A stretch of DNA of 64,000 nucleotides from Lentilactobacillus sunkii DSM 19904 (lineage in GTDB: Bacteria > Bacillota > Bacilli > Lactobacillales > Lactobacillaceae). Of the stretch, positions 43,923 through 52,330 are shown piece after piece. Within the stretch, counting starts at the first letter, position 1, and each line of letters opens with the position of its first letter. The position numbers and the translations under genes were made by a program. The stretch lies in contig NZ_AZEA01000002.1 in the NCBI RefSeq assembly GCF_001435575.1, positions 124,001 to 188,000 on the forward strand, written 5' to 3'. The notes beneath the pieces were generated by a model. That model was not told where the DNA came from and made no database searches. It worked only from the letters and a program-made list of their open reading frames with translations.

Positions 43923-44834
43923 ATGAAAAAAGGATTTGCTTGGGCCTTAATGTTTATGGCTATATTTATCAGTTTTGATTTGTTTAATACTAGTAATGCT
44001 TATGGTTCCAGAATTAAGTATCTGGCGAAATGGGATGCAACTCCAGTTCCCTATAATCTGAAATTAGTTGGAAAACAGACAAAAGTTCCCGTGTATTCTT
44101 CAAACGGAAAAATCAAAAAATACTATGTTGAAAGATATGGTGAAGTAAATGATTTTAATGACGATCATTTCTTTACACGAAAAGCTAAGATTAATGGTCA
44201 TGTATACTACAAAGCGGTTTACGAAAATCCATATCATATCAATCCATCAAAATTTACGTATTATGGCTGGATCAAAAGTCAAAATGTTAATAAGAAAGTT
44301 ACATCATATTTTGGACCATTATACGCAACCAGTTTTGCAGATAATGGATTTATATCTGGATATTCTGAAAATAAGGCCCCATACTTCGGCCTATATGGAC
44401 TGCCCAAACAATGGACTGATAATATTAGCGACACCGTGGCAGGGTTCAGACAATTCAATGAACTTGATGTAACCTTCAGAACAACACAGGAAAATGATTC
44501 TATTGGGCTTTTAATTTGTCGTGGAACTGCCCATACAATAATAATCAGTGGTTATGGACAAAAGCATCACGGAAAATCCACTGCAATTAATTCAGATATT
44601 GTCGTCAGGAGTGGTAAGACTCGGTCATTTCGACTTTGGGACAACGTTAATAAGTGGATTACAGGGGAAGTATCGAATAACCGCGATGGGCATTGGCTGA
44701 CTTATAAGTATCAGTTTAGGCATGCTAACCATATCGTTACTGTCGATAATACTGGAAAATTCGTTTTCGACGGAGTAACAACACATTATGGGCTTAGTTC
44801 CGTTGTCGATTCAAAAGATGTGCCTAATAATTAA
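43923..44834 (+). CDS. Secreted protein of unknown function with N-terminal SH3-like region
   Basis: A 303-residue protein with a signal peptide (KKGFAWALMFMAIFISFDLF, cleaved about NAYG). Residues about 45-125 look like a small SLAP/SH3-like fold (TKVPVYSSNGKIKKYYVER, YYGWIKSQNVNKKV). The C-terminal 170 residues have no recognised motif. The start follows GAGGGGA. Codon and base usage are more AT-rich than in the liv/met region. It is the last gene before the island's left attachment site. Confidence 0.7.
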   Translation: MKKGFAWALMFMAIFISFDLFNTSNAYGSRIKYLAKWDATPVPYNLKLVGKQTKVPVYSSNGKIKKYYVERYGEVNDFNDDHFFTRKAKINGHVYYKAVYENPYHINPSKFTYYGWIKSQNVNKKVTSYFGPLYATSFADNGFISGYSENKAPYFGLYGLPKQWTDNISDTVAGFRQFNELDVTFRTTQENDSIGLLICRGTAHTIIISGYGQKHHGKSTAINSDIVVRSGKTRSFRLWDNVNKWITGEVSNNRDGHWLTYKYQFRHANHIVTVDNTGKFVFDGVTTHYGLSSVVDSKDVPNN

Positions 44835-45028
44835 TGATGGCTTCCATTGGTTATCACTTTCAAATCAATATCTTTAAATATTGCTAACTTACATTCAGCA
44901 GCTAAGCAATGGCTTTTTATAGGATCCTTTTGATTGTGTTTTAGGATTCAGCTGTGTGCCCAGAGCCAAAACAAAAAAGCCACCGATCACTCAGCGACTT
45001 CCCTTATCAAACTCGATTTAATTCATTA

Positions 45029-45042
45029 ATGCGTCCCCCGAG
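45029..45042. other. attL-like core of the tRNA-Arg island
   Basis: ATGCGTCCCCCGAG is identical to 61754-61767, which is the 3' end of tRNA-Arg. It marks the probable left end of the integrated element. The 195 bp to its left (44835-45028) contain no gene. Confidence 0.7.
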
Positions 45043-45145
45043 GACACTCGTGCACTTCGTACCATTTAGTGCATCACCGTAAAACACCGTCATAATAGGA
45101 TTCATGACCAAAGTGATCTTCGTAGATTCGTATCTATTCAATCTA

Positions 45146-45182
45146 TTTTCGGTAAGTTTTCGGTAAACTTTCGGTGAAAAAT
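45146..45182. repeat. Integrase arm-type repeats, left end
   Basis: Three direct copies of an 11-bp word: TTTTCGGTAAG, TTTTCGGTAAA and TTTCGGTGAAA, about 105 bp inside attL. Two further copies lie just inside attR. Such repeats flanking the core are expected binding sites for the N-terminal domain of a tyrosine integrase. Confidence 0.65.
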
Positions 45183-45201
45183 AACTTTAGTGAGGGCAAT
45201 G

Positions 45202-45235
45202 AAAAGTCGCTATCCACAACGGATAACGACTTTTT
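45202..45235. terminator. Terminator at the left end of the island
   Basis: AAAAGTCG-C-TATCC pairs with GGATA-A-CGACTTTT, with T-rich tails; serves the minus-strand genes ending at 45242 onward. Confidence 0.75.
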
Positions 45236-45241
45236 TGATTG

Positions 45242-45388
45242 CTATGATTTTTGATTTTTTTCGGAACGATGAAATAGTGAGCCAATAATTTCTGAACTGT
45301 AATCAGACAATATTCCAAACACCACGAAGATGTATCCGATAAACGTCCACATATTCATATTCCATACACAATCAATTAATTCTTTCAT
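45242..45388 (-). CDS. Small membrane protein (48 aa)
   Basis: ATG at 45388 with AAGAAGGA upstream opens a 48-codon frame: MKELIDCVWNMNMW, one hydrophobic helix (TFIGYIFVVFGIL), then a polar tail ending SEKNQKS. It follows the 45406 gene by 17 bp on the same strand and precedes the terminator. Not recognised; single-pass membrane protein by appearance. Confidence 0.5.
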   Translation of the reverse strand: MKELIDCVWNMNMWTFIGYIFVVFGILSDYSSEIIGSLFHRSEKNQKS

Positions 45389-45405
45389 TTTGTTTATTCC
45401 TTCTT

Positions 45406-46026
45406 CTATTTATTTTTTATCAGGTCACGAGTATCAACGCCAATATAGCTTTGTCCAACATATCGAATTGCTTTGAAGATTTGAAGCTTAACATGCTTCT
45501 GTCTGATACGTCTTTGACTAATAAGCGAGATCAAAGCCTGTTTAGCATCTCGATAATCCCGAAAATATTCTGTTTTAGTACTCCCAAATATCGGTTGCGA
45601 CTTTTCTCCATAAGTAAACGTAATTACGCGACCATTAGTATATGTCCCGATGAAATACATATCCTGATGGCTCCTGATCGTTATTGCGAGATACTCATTT
45701 TGTTCACCAATCCCCTTACTAGGAAAATTACATAGTTGAAAAACTTCATGCACATCAGCTAACCCATAATCCATCATGTCTGAATTATGATGAGAATAGC
45801 ATTGACTCTTTGCCTTGAACGAAACAATCTTACCGATACTCTTATCTTGTCTTCCTGGTAAAACTTTAATTAGTCTCTGCACCCAGACATGGTCAGTTAC
45901 CAATTTGCCTTGCTGATCTCGAACATTTTGAACTGCTGTTGTTGGAAATCCGTCTTCATCGGCACCATAAGCGCTGATCTGGCAAATAAAATCCCGGTAT
46001 CCGACATTTGCCAGGTGCTTACGCAT
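45406..46026 (-). CDS. Unknown island protein, overlaps the upstream nuclease gene
   Basis: A 206-residue protein with no signal peptide or membrane segment. Its start at 46026 overlaps the 3' end of the zinc-ribbon nuclease gene by 8 bp, with GGGGCGG as ribosome site, so they are translationally coupled. Features: GADEDGFPTTAVQNVRDQQGK, CYSHHNSDMMDYGLAD, EYLAITIRSHQDMYFIG, and a basic C-terminus (SQRRIRQKHVKLQIFKAIRY). I cannot assign a family. The coupling suggests it works with the nuclease. Confidence 0.6.
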   Translation of the reverse strand: MRKHLANVGYRDFICQISAYGADEDGFPTTAVQNVRDQQGKLVTDHVWVQRLIKVLPGRQDKSIGKIVSFKAKSQCYSHHNSDMMDYGLADVHEVFQLCNFPSKGIGEQNEYLAITIRSHQDMYFIGTYTNGRVITFTYGEKSQPIFGSTKTEYFRDYRDAKQALISLISQRRIRQKHVKLQIFKAIRYVGQSYIGVDTRDLIKNK

Positions 46027-47032
46027 GAATCCGCCCCTGTGCTTTCTTGGAACATGAACTTAGATCTATGGCATCCAATGAAGCTTTAACATTATCACGA
46101 ATTTGGTCTTCACTTGTACGATTTTTCTCAGGTTCATACAGATAAATCAGTTGAATACCATTATCATCACAATACTGTTTCTTAATCCTGTCATGCCTTT
46201 GTGTTGTCGTTAATTGATCTGAATTATAAACCGTAACTAAGTGTTGTCTTCCTTGATACTCAATCGCAATTAAAGGTTCCTGATCCTTGGAATACAAGAT
46301 AAAGTCGAACGAAAGGACCTTTATATCTTTGCAACCCTCAAAGGAAACTTGCTCTTGGAAACTCATCCCATATACCTTCAAGTAATCATGAACCGCTCTT
46401 TCTCCATGAGAAGCATTGAAGCAATAGTAGCAGCAGTGCTGCTGATCTTTATCAAGAACACTATGAGGGATAACCATCATGTCTTGTTGGCAATTCCGAT
46501 GGTAAATCCTGACTGTTGAATGTGTATCTTCATAAGGACCGTCTAAGATATACTCCCCATCTTTCGGGTACTTCTTGTTCAATTTTTGGATAAATGTGCC
46601 ACCGTCCATCGGAATTTTATCATTACATATAGGACAACAAGTCTTACCGTCAAAACAACTACGCGCCGTCACTCGAAATTCGTGATCGCACTCATGATGA
46701 TAAAGTAGGACCTCATGGCCTTCACGGATGTACTCACTTCGAAGCTCAAATTTGCCTTCATTCGCAAACTGGTCATTTATATGATCAATCAGCCTTCTAC
46801 TTGTCCACTTCTTCCGATCACCACAATTCGGGCACGGATTATAATGTTTGGTTTTTCTGGGCTTGCATATTGTGTGAGGTGTCGTTTGCCATTGAGCATG
46901 GCAGCTATTACAGACTAAGGTTGTCTCCCGCTTAAAGGCGTGATAATCAGATTCGCTAAGAATCGAGATCCTATTGCCCGTTAGTTCTTGCACCCTTCTA
47001 TTTGCTTCTTGAAAAGTAATGATCGTACCCAT
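46019..47032 (-). CDS. Zinc-ribbon protein with C-terminal PD-(D/E)XK/Vsr-like nuclease domain
   Basis: A 337-residue protein; ATG 47032 is preceded by AGGAGG. The N-terminal two-thirds has repeated Cys-pair knuckles: CNSCHAQW, CPNCGDRKKW, HECDHEF, CCPICNDK, HRNCQQD and CCYYC, spaced by GRxYE/DGPY-like strands as in phage 'probable zinc-ribbon' proteins. The C-terminal about 110 residues look like a restriction-endonuclease fold: GERAVHDYLKVYG, then FDFILYSKDQEPLIAIEYQGRQH (D...ExQ catalytic pattern) and QRHDRIKKQYCDDNGI. It may be a homing or defence nuclease. Family name uncertain, catalytic pattern seen. Confidence 0.7.
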   Translation of the reverse strand: MGTIITFQEANRRVQELTGNRISILSESDYHAFKRETTLVCNSCHAQWQTTPHTICKPRKTKHYNPCPNCGDRKKWTSRRLIDHINDQFANEGKFELRSEYIREGHEVLLYHHECDHEFRVTARSCFDGKTCCPICNDKIPMDGGTFIQKLNKKYPKDGEYILDGPYEDTHSTVRIYHRNCQQDMMVIPHSVLDKDQQHCCYYCFNASHGERAVHDYLKVYGMSFQEQVSFEGCKDIKVLSFDFILYSKDQEPLIAIEYQGRQHLVTVYNSDQLTTTQRHDRIKKQYCDDNGIQLIYLYEPEKNRTSEDQIRDNVKASLDAIDLSSCSKKAQGRIHA

Positions 47033-47510
47033 AACATGAATCCTCCTATCGTCTGTTATCACCTACAAAGTGAATGCATGAACGTTGTAGATTGATTATA
47101 ATCGCACACTTTAAATAATCAATATCTAATCTAATGGTATAGGTATCGCTTATATATTGAATCACTATTGTGCCAGTTTATGACTAGTTATACTCTTATA
47201 TTCCATGGGTGTTATGGATTCTAAAGCTAACCAAACAATTGCTAATCAGTTACAACAATTGACACTGACCACCTTGACCACCAAAAAATTCAATCAGGTA
47301 CACACAACATACAAATATAAATACTTTTAAAATTTGTCATAAAAAGTAATGGTATCTATGGTCAACCCGACGAGTAACCACCTTAATTCAAGGTAATCTG
47401 ATGGAAAAATAAATTTGGTATAGTTGGAGATGAATATGGCTTGCTTTGCTTCTTTTTAGGCACATAGGTCGAACCATCAATATGTGGTTAACCTTGGTAA
47501 TAGAGAGGTA

Positions 47511-47595
47511 TACTCTTCGCCTTTACGGCGAAGAGTACTATGAGCCGCAGGCGAAATAGTGCCCAGGAGCAAGCTTGCTTGCGGGCCGGCAGGCC
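47511..47595. repeat. GC-rich hairpin cluster in the island
   Basis: In an otherwise AT-rich gap (47033-47601) are, in order, TACTCTTCGCC/GGCGAAGAGTA (11-bp stem, 5-nt loop), the palindrome GCAAGCTTGC, and GGCCGGCAGGCC. They lie just 3' of the primase gene. The rest of the gap shows no gene I can support. Confidence 0.6.
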
Positions 47596-47601
47596 AATGT
47601 C

Positions 47602-49089
47602 TTATTCTCTGAGATACCCCCGCAGATAATGGCCAGGGCTTGTTTTTCGCTTGGGTTTGAATCCTTTCTTCTTGGTCAAGATACTTAAGAGTTCGTTTTT
47701 GCTAAGGACTTTCATATTATGAACACGCGACCATTCACTGTAATTACGACTTAGCTGTTCGCCTGATAGGAAATTCCCTTTCCAGAATGATTCTCGATCA
47801 TCCAACCAGCTGCCAACAGAATCATTTGAAAGAATCCAAGCTTTAGTGGCTTTTGTGATATCGGGTGTATTCCCAAATGCGATCCCCGATTGTTCCTTTC
47901 TCGCTCGCATAAACTCCTGAAGGCATTGATGAACAAATGCTGGCCGTTCATTTTCAATCTGATCGGTGGGATGCTTTTTCTTGAATGCCTTGTTAATTTT
48001 TGGAGCAATTACTGGCAAAATTTTGAATCGTCTCAAAACACCAGTATCGTTGAGATCGTTTAACTGTGGCAAAACATTGGCACTAAAAAGCATTTTCGCA
48101 TGGTTCTTCATCTGAAAGCCATCAGCCCCTTTAAACTGAATAAACATGGTGTCTTCGCCAGTGGCACCCTTAAGAAATTCCAGATTTGTCATGACTGTTG
48201 AATCAATGTCGGCAAAGATGTTTAAGTCCTTATGATATAAACCACTCGTGTTGAACTCTGAGCGACCTGATAACTGCTTGAGTGACAATGCTGAGGTATT
48301 ACTGAACCCGACACACTTTTCAATATAATTGAGCAGGTGCGACTTACCATGTCCACCCTCTGACTGAATGATCAAGATGATCTGTGAATAGTCATAAGAG
48401 CGGTAGAAACAATATCCAATGTATGCCATTAGGAATTGTACGTTTCCTTCACCTACTAGATCGTTGAGCCATGAAATAGTGTGTGGCGTTTCCTTTTTTT
48501 GTGTGTCCAAAGCATAATCATGGGAGCTAAGGATATAGTCTTCCTTTTTTGACTTCTGGAGCTTGCCGGTATTTAAGTTGAATGTTCCATTCGTGAAGGC
48601 AACCAAATTTGGATCACTCTTATCAAAGGGGTTATCCAAACCTTTGTCGTCATAGGAACTGGCTTCTATAAATTCAGTAATTGTACTAGAACGCTGTTTA
48701 TTCCACTGAACTTCATAAGGATCTGTTTCATTCACTAGCTGCTTCTTAATGTGACGCTTCATTTCTTGCCCTTTAAACAACTTCCAAGCCCCTAGTCTGG
48801 AACTATACCAAGCACCCGTTTGTAGTTGTGAAACACTGTGGTAAGAATGCTTTTTGAGGATATATTTTGCTAATAATCGTTCATTGATTATCGGTTCTAA
48901 CTTTTTGTCCTTAATTTCTTGACCTGACATCTTAAATGAGATCCAAAAAGGTGAATTCTTATTTGCTAATTTTACATAATTATCACCCAAGGTTTCCCAA
49001 GCTTTACGTCCATGTTTATCAATATATTTGTCAGTCTTGTCACCTTCATATAAATGTAGTTTGACCTTTGTCCATTTCTCTTGCTTCAC
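47602..49089 (-). CDS. P4-type primase/helicase (DUF5906/D5-like) of the island
   Basis: A 495-residue protein with GTG start at 49089 behind TTGGAG. Superfamily 3 helicase motifs: Walker A SEGGHGKSHLLN (about 252-263), Walker B DLNIFADID, and motif C-like FQMKNHAKMLFSANVLPQ. It matches the C-terminal helicase part of phage/plasmid P4-family primases; the usual N-terminal primase domain is not obvious. Likely replicates the excised element. The adjacent hairpin cluster might be its origin. Confidence 0.85.
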   Translation of the reverse strand: MKQEKWTKVKLHLYEGDKTDKYIDKHGRKAWETLGDNYVKLANKNSPFWISFKMSGQEIKDKKLEPIINERLLAKYILKKHSYHSVSQLQTGAWYSSRLGAWKLFKGQEMKRHIKKQLVNETDPYEVQWNKQRSSTITEFIEASSYDDKGLDNPFDKSDPNLVAFTNGTFNLNTGKLQKSKKEDYILSSHDYALDTQKKETPHTISWLNDLVGEGNVQFLMAYIGYCFYRSYDYSQIILIIQSEGGHGKSHLLNYIEKCVGFSNTSALSLKQLSGRSEFNTSGLYHKDLNIFADIDSTVMTNLEFLKGATGEDTMFIQFKGADGFQMKNHAKMLFSANVLPQLNDLNDTGVLRRFKILPVIAPKINKAFKKKHPTDQIENERPAFVHQCLQEFMRARKEQSGIAFGNTPDITKATKAWILSNDSVGSWLDDRESFWKGNFLSGEQLSRNYSEWSRVHNMKVLSKNELLSILTKKKGFKPKRKTSPGHYLRGYLRE

Positions 49090-49420
49090 GTTAAAACTCC
49101 AATTCTAAAATTATTCGGTTTTTCCATACTTTTTAAATACTTTTATTCTGAAAAATCCGTATCAATACTTTACCATACTCAAATTATAAATAGCAACCCC
49201 ATCATCATATATTTTTTTGCGTACCCTTTTAACAAAATAATGTTCGAGGTTGAAGATCACAATAAAAAGCTCAGCAATAACTTGCTGAGCCTTGACATAG
49301 GCGCTATGTGAACTCTCACAATAATGATGATGAAGTGATGATTGAGTACAAAGTTATCCTAATTCACAAAAAAGTGTGTCCCTGAACAAACTTTTTTCAC
49401 AAAAAGATAAAATATTCATT

Positions 49421-49460
49421 TTATCTATTCCTAAGTAGATATATAATTAAAATGTTAATC
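49421..49460 (+). promoter_or_regulatory. Promoter of the small secreted protein array
   Basis: CATTTTATCTATTCCT, then ATATATAATTAA (-10 TATAAT at 49442-49447). The first word also precedes the 43428 gene and the second also precedes 39041, so the promoter region is conserved between the island and the chromosome. 49090-49420 holds no other gene I can support; a hairpin with GCTCAGC/GCTGAGC words lies around 49270-49290. Confidence 0.55.
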
Positions 49461-49505
49461 CAGCAATGGCATTAACTAATAGTAAGCAAAGAGGGAATTA
49501 CATAT

Positions 49506-49961
49506 ATGAAGAAATGGAAAGTGTTGTTGGGAACAGTAGCTCTATCGCTGGGACTATTTTTTGCTGTTGGTAGTTTAAGCAGTGTAAGTGCGGCAACATG
49601 GCACAATGAAACTCCCACTGTATTACGTGGTAAATGGGAAACCAAGCCCTTTAAAGTCCGTTATTATTATGATGATGGTCATAAGGGTTGGGGGCAAGCA
49701 TCATGGGGCTATCACATTACAAAGCATCATATCGGTGGTTGTGAATTACAAACCGATTTGTTAACTGGCAAGGTTACTAAAACCAATAGCTCTGGCCCAT
49801 ATTATCACATTCATTCCTATAGTAATTTTGCTGAAGGTTCATATAAAGTCGACAAGATTAAACGGCTGTCTAGGAACAAACTATTAATCAAATCAGGTAA
49901 TAAGAATCGCGTTTACTATCGGGTTAGACATTTTCATATTTATGCCAAGCCTTTATCTTAA
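49506..49961 (+). CDS. Small secreted protein, SWHKG family, first gene of tandem array
   Basis: A 151-residue protein: signal peptide KKWKVLLGTVALSLGLFFAVG (closest to that of 39041), mature start ATWHNETPTVLRGKWETK, then aromatic and basic beta-rich sequence (SWGYHITKHHIGG, YYHIHSYSN, RVYYRVRHFHIY). The start follows AGAGGGA. It heads five codirectional genes separated by 14-54 bp. Confidence 0.75.
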   Translation: MKKWKVLLGTVALSLGLFFAVGSLSSVSAATWHNETPTVLRGKWETKPFKVRYYYDDGHKGWGQASWGYHITKHHIGGCELQTDLLTGKVTKTNSSGPYYHIHSYSNFAEGSYKVDKIKRLSRNKLLIKSGNKNRVYYRVRHFHIYAKPLS

Positions 49962-49993
49962 TATTGTTTACTTTAAAGGAATGAGGAAACCAC

Positions 49994-50434
49994 ATGAAAA
50001 CTAAAACAATGATCGCAACAGCAATATTAACAGCTGGATTAGGAATTGGTGCGTTGACCACGACTGCTAATGCAGCGAGTTGGCATAAAGGTACACCTTC
50101 TGCACTACGAGGACTGTATCAATATAAGCTCCCTAAAAACTCAGCTTTAGGATTTGGAACTTTCGTGCGAATTACCCGAAACAAAATTGAAATTAGTCAG
50201 TCGGGAATGTCTGCACGTGTAATAAAAAATGTTACATATCATAAATTCGGAAAATATTATCATATCCACGGTCATCGGATCCATATGGGTATGTACAATA
50301 GCGGCAATGAGAACTTAGTCATGTATCGAAAAAATAACTATTTTGCTTTCAGAGGGTATAAGCATTTTGTAACTTCTGGATTTTATGGGGCGCACTATGC
50401 AAAGAAAACAAACCATATCAAAGAAAATGGATAA
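49994..50434 (+). CDS. Small secreted protein, SWHKG family
   Basis: A 146-residue protein. The signal peptide KTKTMIATAILTAGLGIGAL is nearly identical to those of the next two genes; mature start AASWHKGTPSALRGLYQYK. Then ITRNKIEISQSG and FGKYYHIHGHRIHMGMY. It starts behind GAGGAAA, 32 bp after the previous gene. No known domain. Confidence 0.75.
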   Translation: MKTKTMIATAILTAGLGIGALTTTANAASWHKGTPSALRGLYQYKLPKNSALGFGTFVRITRNKIEISQSGMSARVIKNVTYHKFGKYYHIHGHRIHMGMYNSGNENLVMYRKNNYFAFRGYKHFVTSGFYGAHYAKKTNHIKENG

Positions 50435-50448
50435 AGAGGATTATAAGA

Positions 50449-50931
50449 ATGAAAACTAAAACAATGATCGCAACAGCATTACTCACTGCTGGATTAGGAT
50501 TAGGTGCGGTAAGTACGACTGTTAATGCAAAGGCCACAACAATACCCAAGAATATTCGGGGAACATGGTATCACAAGTATCCTTATGATCCTGCCTTTAA
50601 TACAAACCCATATGTCACGAAGATAAAAATGTATGCCCACTCAGAAACAATCAAAGATGGAAATAAAAAATCATTTATTATAGGTAAGAATCATCTAATG
50701 GGGAACAACTTTAAATCAAAGTTTCGCTTTAAAGGTGGTAAATATCATATTGTCACTGTTCATGTGATAGGAATGGGCGATGCCCCTGCGTACATTTCTG
50801 CACATATTAGAATTAACGGACATAAGCATCATGTTTTGCTGGAAGCCCCGCAACAGGGTCATACATTTGATGTGTTTACACATTTTAAGCCCACAAAAAA
50901 TTATCACATTCAGGGAACAATCAAGTATTAA
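50449..50931 (+). CDS. Small secreted protein, RGTWYH subfamily
   Basis: A 160-residue protein with the same signal peptide type (KTKTMIATALLTAGLGLGAV) but a different mature start: KATTIPKNIRGTWYHKYPY. It ends with HHVLLEAPQQGHTFDVF and THFKPTKNYHIQG. The protein at 51435-51923 shares RGTWYH and HVLLESPQQGPT...TRFKPSKVYQISG, so these two form a subfamily. 14 bp after the previous gene. Confidence 0.75.
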   Translation: MKTKTMIATALLTAGLGLGAVSTTVNAKATTIPKNIRGTWYHKYPYDPAFNTNPYVTKIKMYAHSETIKDGNKKSFIIGKNHLMGNNFKSKFRFKGGKYHIVTVHVIGMGDAPAYISAHIRINGHKHHVLLEAPQQGHTFDVFTHFKPTKNYHIQGTIKY

Positions 50932-50985
50932 ATATCAATCTTATTGAGAATCTGTTTCACAAATCACTTTTAAAGGGGTAATCGA

Positions 50986-51399
50986 ATGAAAACTAAAACA
51001 ATGATCGCAACAGGACTGCTAACTGCTGGATTAGGATTAGGTGCGGTAAGTACGACTGCTAATGCAGCAAGTTGGCATAAAGGTACACCAAGTGCATTAA
51101 GGGGCAAGTGGAAAACCAAGCCGTGGACTCAGTCTGGGTATAAATATGATTATCGCAGTTTTATATCTGCACATAAGATTATTTCCGAAGTACGCGGCTT
51201 AAACGGCGGTCCAAGTGACATGGCTGCGCCAACAGTGCAACATGCAAGGTATAAATATCTAGGGAACCATCTCTACAAGTTCAAAGGAACAAGTTTGGGA
51301 ACGTCACCAAGTAGCTGTTACATCAAGTGGAAAAGTCACAATCATATTGTGATCAAACCTTGGTCAAACAACAAAGTGTTCAGTTATTATCGTTACTAG
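50986..51399 (+). CDS. Small secreted protein, SWHKG family
   Basis: A 137-residue protein with the conserved signal peptide and AASWHKGTPSALRGKWKTKP. Downstream: KIISEVRGLNGGPSD, ARYKYLGNHLYKFKG, and SHNHIVIKPWSNNK. The start follows AAAGGGG. Confidence 0.75.
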   Translation: MKTKTMIATGLLTAGLGLGAVSTTANAASWHKGTPSALRGKWKTKPWTQSGYKYDYRSFISAHKIISEVRGLNGGPSDMAAPTVQHARYKYLGNHLYKFKGTSLGTSPSSCYIKWKSHNHIVIKPWSNNKVFSYYRY

Positions 51400-51434
51400 A
51401 TAAAATTTGAATTTTATATGTGAGGAGAATGAAT

Positions 51435-51923
51435 TTGAAAAGAATTATATTGGGGATTTTAGCCACCTCTGGAATGGCATTGGGCTTGGTTGGAAACAAT
51501 CAGGCAAGTGCAAATAAACAGCTTAAATCTGCCCCAGTTTCTATTAGAGGAACTTGGTACCATTTTTATGGTAAATACTACGGAACAAGGGCACATATGA
51601 ACAAAATGGTCATCGGTAAGCATTCGCTTACTGAGTACTCCAATGGTCATACTTACTACTACAAGGGCAGCAAATTTGGTGTTGATCAGTATAGAGAAAC
51701 GATACGATATAATGGATATAAAAAGCACTACTATTATTTCCACCACTTAGTTACATTTGGAGATACCCCAGCATATGCTCCTGCACACATGAAGGTAGCT
51801 GGCAAATATCGTCATGTATTGTTAGAGTCTCCACAACAAGGTCCAACACCGATTTACACTAGATTTAAGCCATCAAAGGTTTATCAAATTAGTGGGCATT
51901 ATCTTGGCAGCTATTTCTATTAA
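51435..51923 (+). CDS. Small secreted protein, RGTWYH subfamily, last gene of array
   Basis: About 162 residues. The signal peptide reads KRIILGILATSGMALGLVG; the mature part begins near NKQLKSAPVSIRGTWYHFYGK. TTG 51435 is preferred because GAGGAG sits 6 nt upstream; ATG 51429 is too close to it. Shares the C-terminal HVLLESPQQGPT and RFKPSKVYQISG with the 50449 product. Function unknown. Confidence 0.7.
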   Translation: MKRIILGILATSGMALGLVGNNQASANKQLKSAPVSIRGTWYHFYGKYYGTRAHMNKMVIGKHSLTEYSNGHTYYYKGSKFGVDQYRETIRYNGYKKHYYYFHHLVTFGDTPAYAPAHMKVAGKYRHVLLESPQQGPTPIYTRFKPSKVYQISGHYLGSYFY

Positions 51924-51998
51924 TATTGTAATTAGGTGAAGATAAAATCACAGTTTTATCTGAATGAATTGCAAAATAGAAATAGTTTGTTGTTTTTG

Positions 51999-52027
51999 TT
52001 GACTGAGGTAGATACATTGTATATACT
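51999..52027 (+). promoter_or_regulatory. Promoter of mazEF
   Basis: TTGACT (51999-52004), a 17-nt spacer and TATACT (52022-52027). The spacer and -10 form an imperfect palindrome (GTAGATACATTGTATATAC), a likely autoregulatory site. Confidence 0.65.
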
Positions 52028-52057
52028 TTACTCATAAAGAGTAAAGGAAGTGTTCTT

Positions 52058-52330
52058 ATGTCTCAAACCTTAAATGAAGATGGCAAAACAAAATTATCCA
52101 AATGGGGTAATTCAAATGCTACCAGAATACCACGGAACCTAATTGAACAATTGGGTTGGAAAGACAATGAGAATCTATCGATAAATATTGAAAACAATTC
52201 TTTAGTTCTAAAGCCCCTGTCTAATCGCCCTGCCAATATCCATGAGCTATTCGCTGGTTGGAAGGATGATGGCAAACGCGACACCGAACTGGATTGGGGA
52301 GAAAGTAAAGGTAATGAGCTGAAATGGTAA
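52058..52330 (+). CDS. mazE: MazE-type antitoxin (AbrB fold)
   Basis: A 90-residue protein. The N-terminal swapped-hairpin AbrB domain reads KLSKWGNSNATRIPRNLIEQLGW; the acidic C-terminal tail (FAGWKDDGKRDTELDWGESKG) would wrap the toxin. It overlaps mazF by 7 bp and starts behind AAAGGAAG. Confidence 0.88.
   Translation: MSQTLNEDGKTKLSKWGNSNATRIPRNLIEQLGWKDNENLSINIENNSLVLKPLSNRPANIHELFAGWKDDGKRDTELDWGESKGNELKW

Noticed and set aside
45029-45060. A longer tRNA-Arg 3' duplication at the left end
   Set aside because: Identity stops after 14 bp; the following bases do not continue the T-arm.
47210-47331. 41-codon plus-strand ORF starting ATGGGTGTTATGG in the island gap
   Set aside because: No ribosome site or promoter, low-complexity Thr/Lys/Tyr sequence; not convincing.
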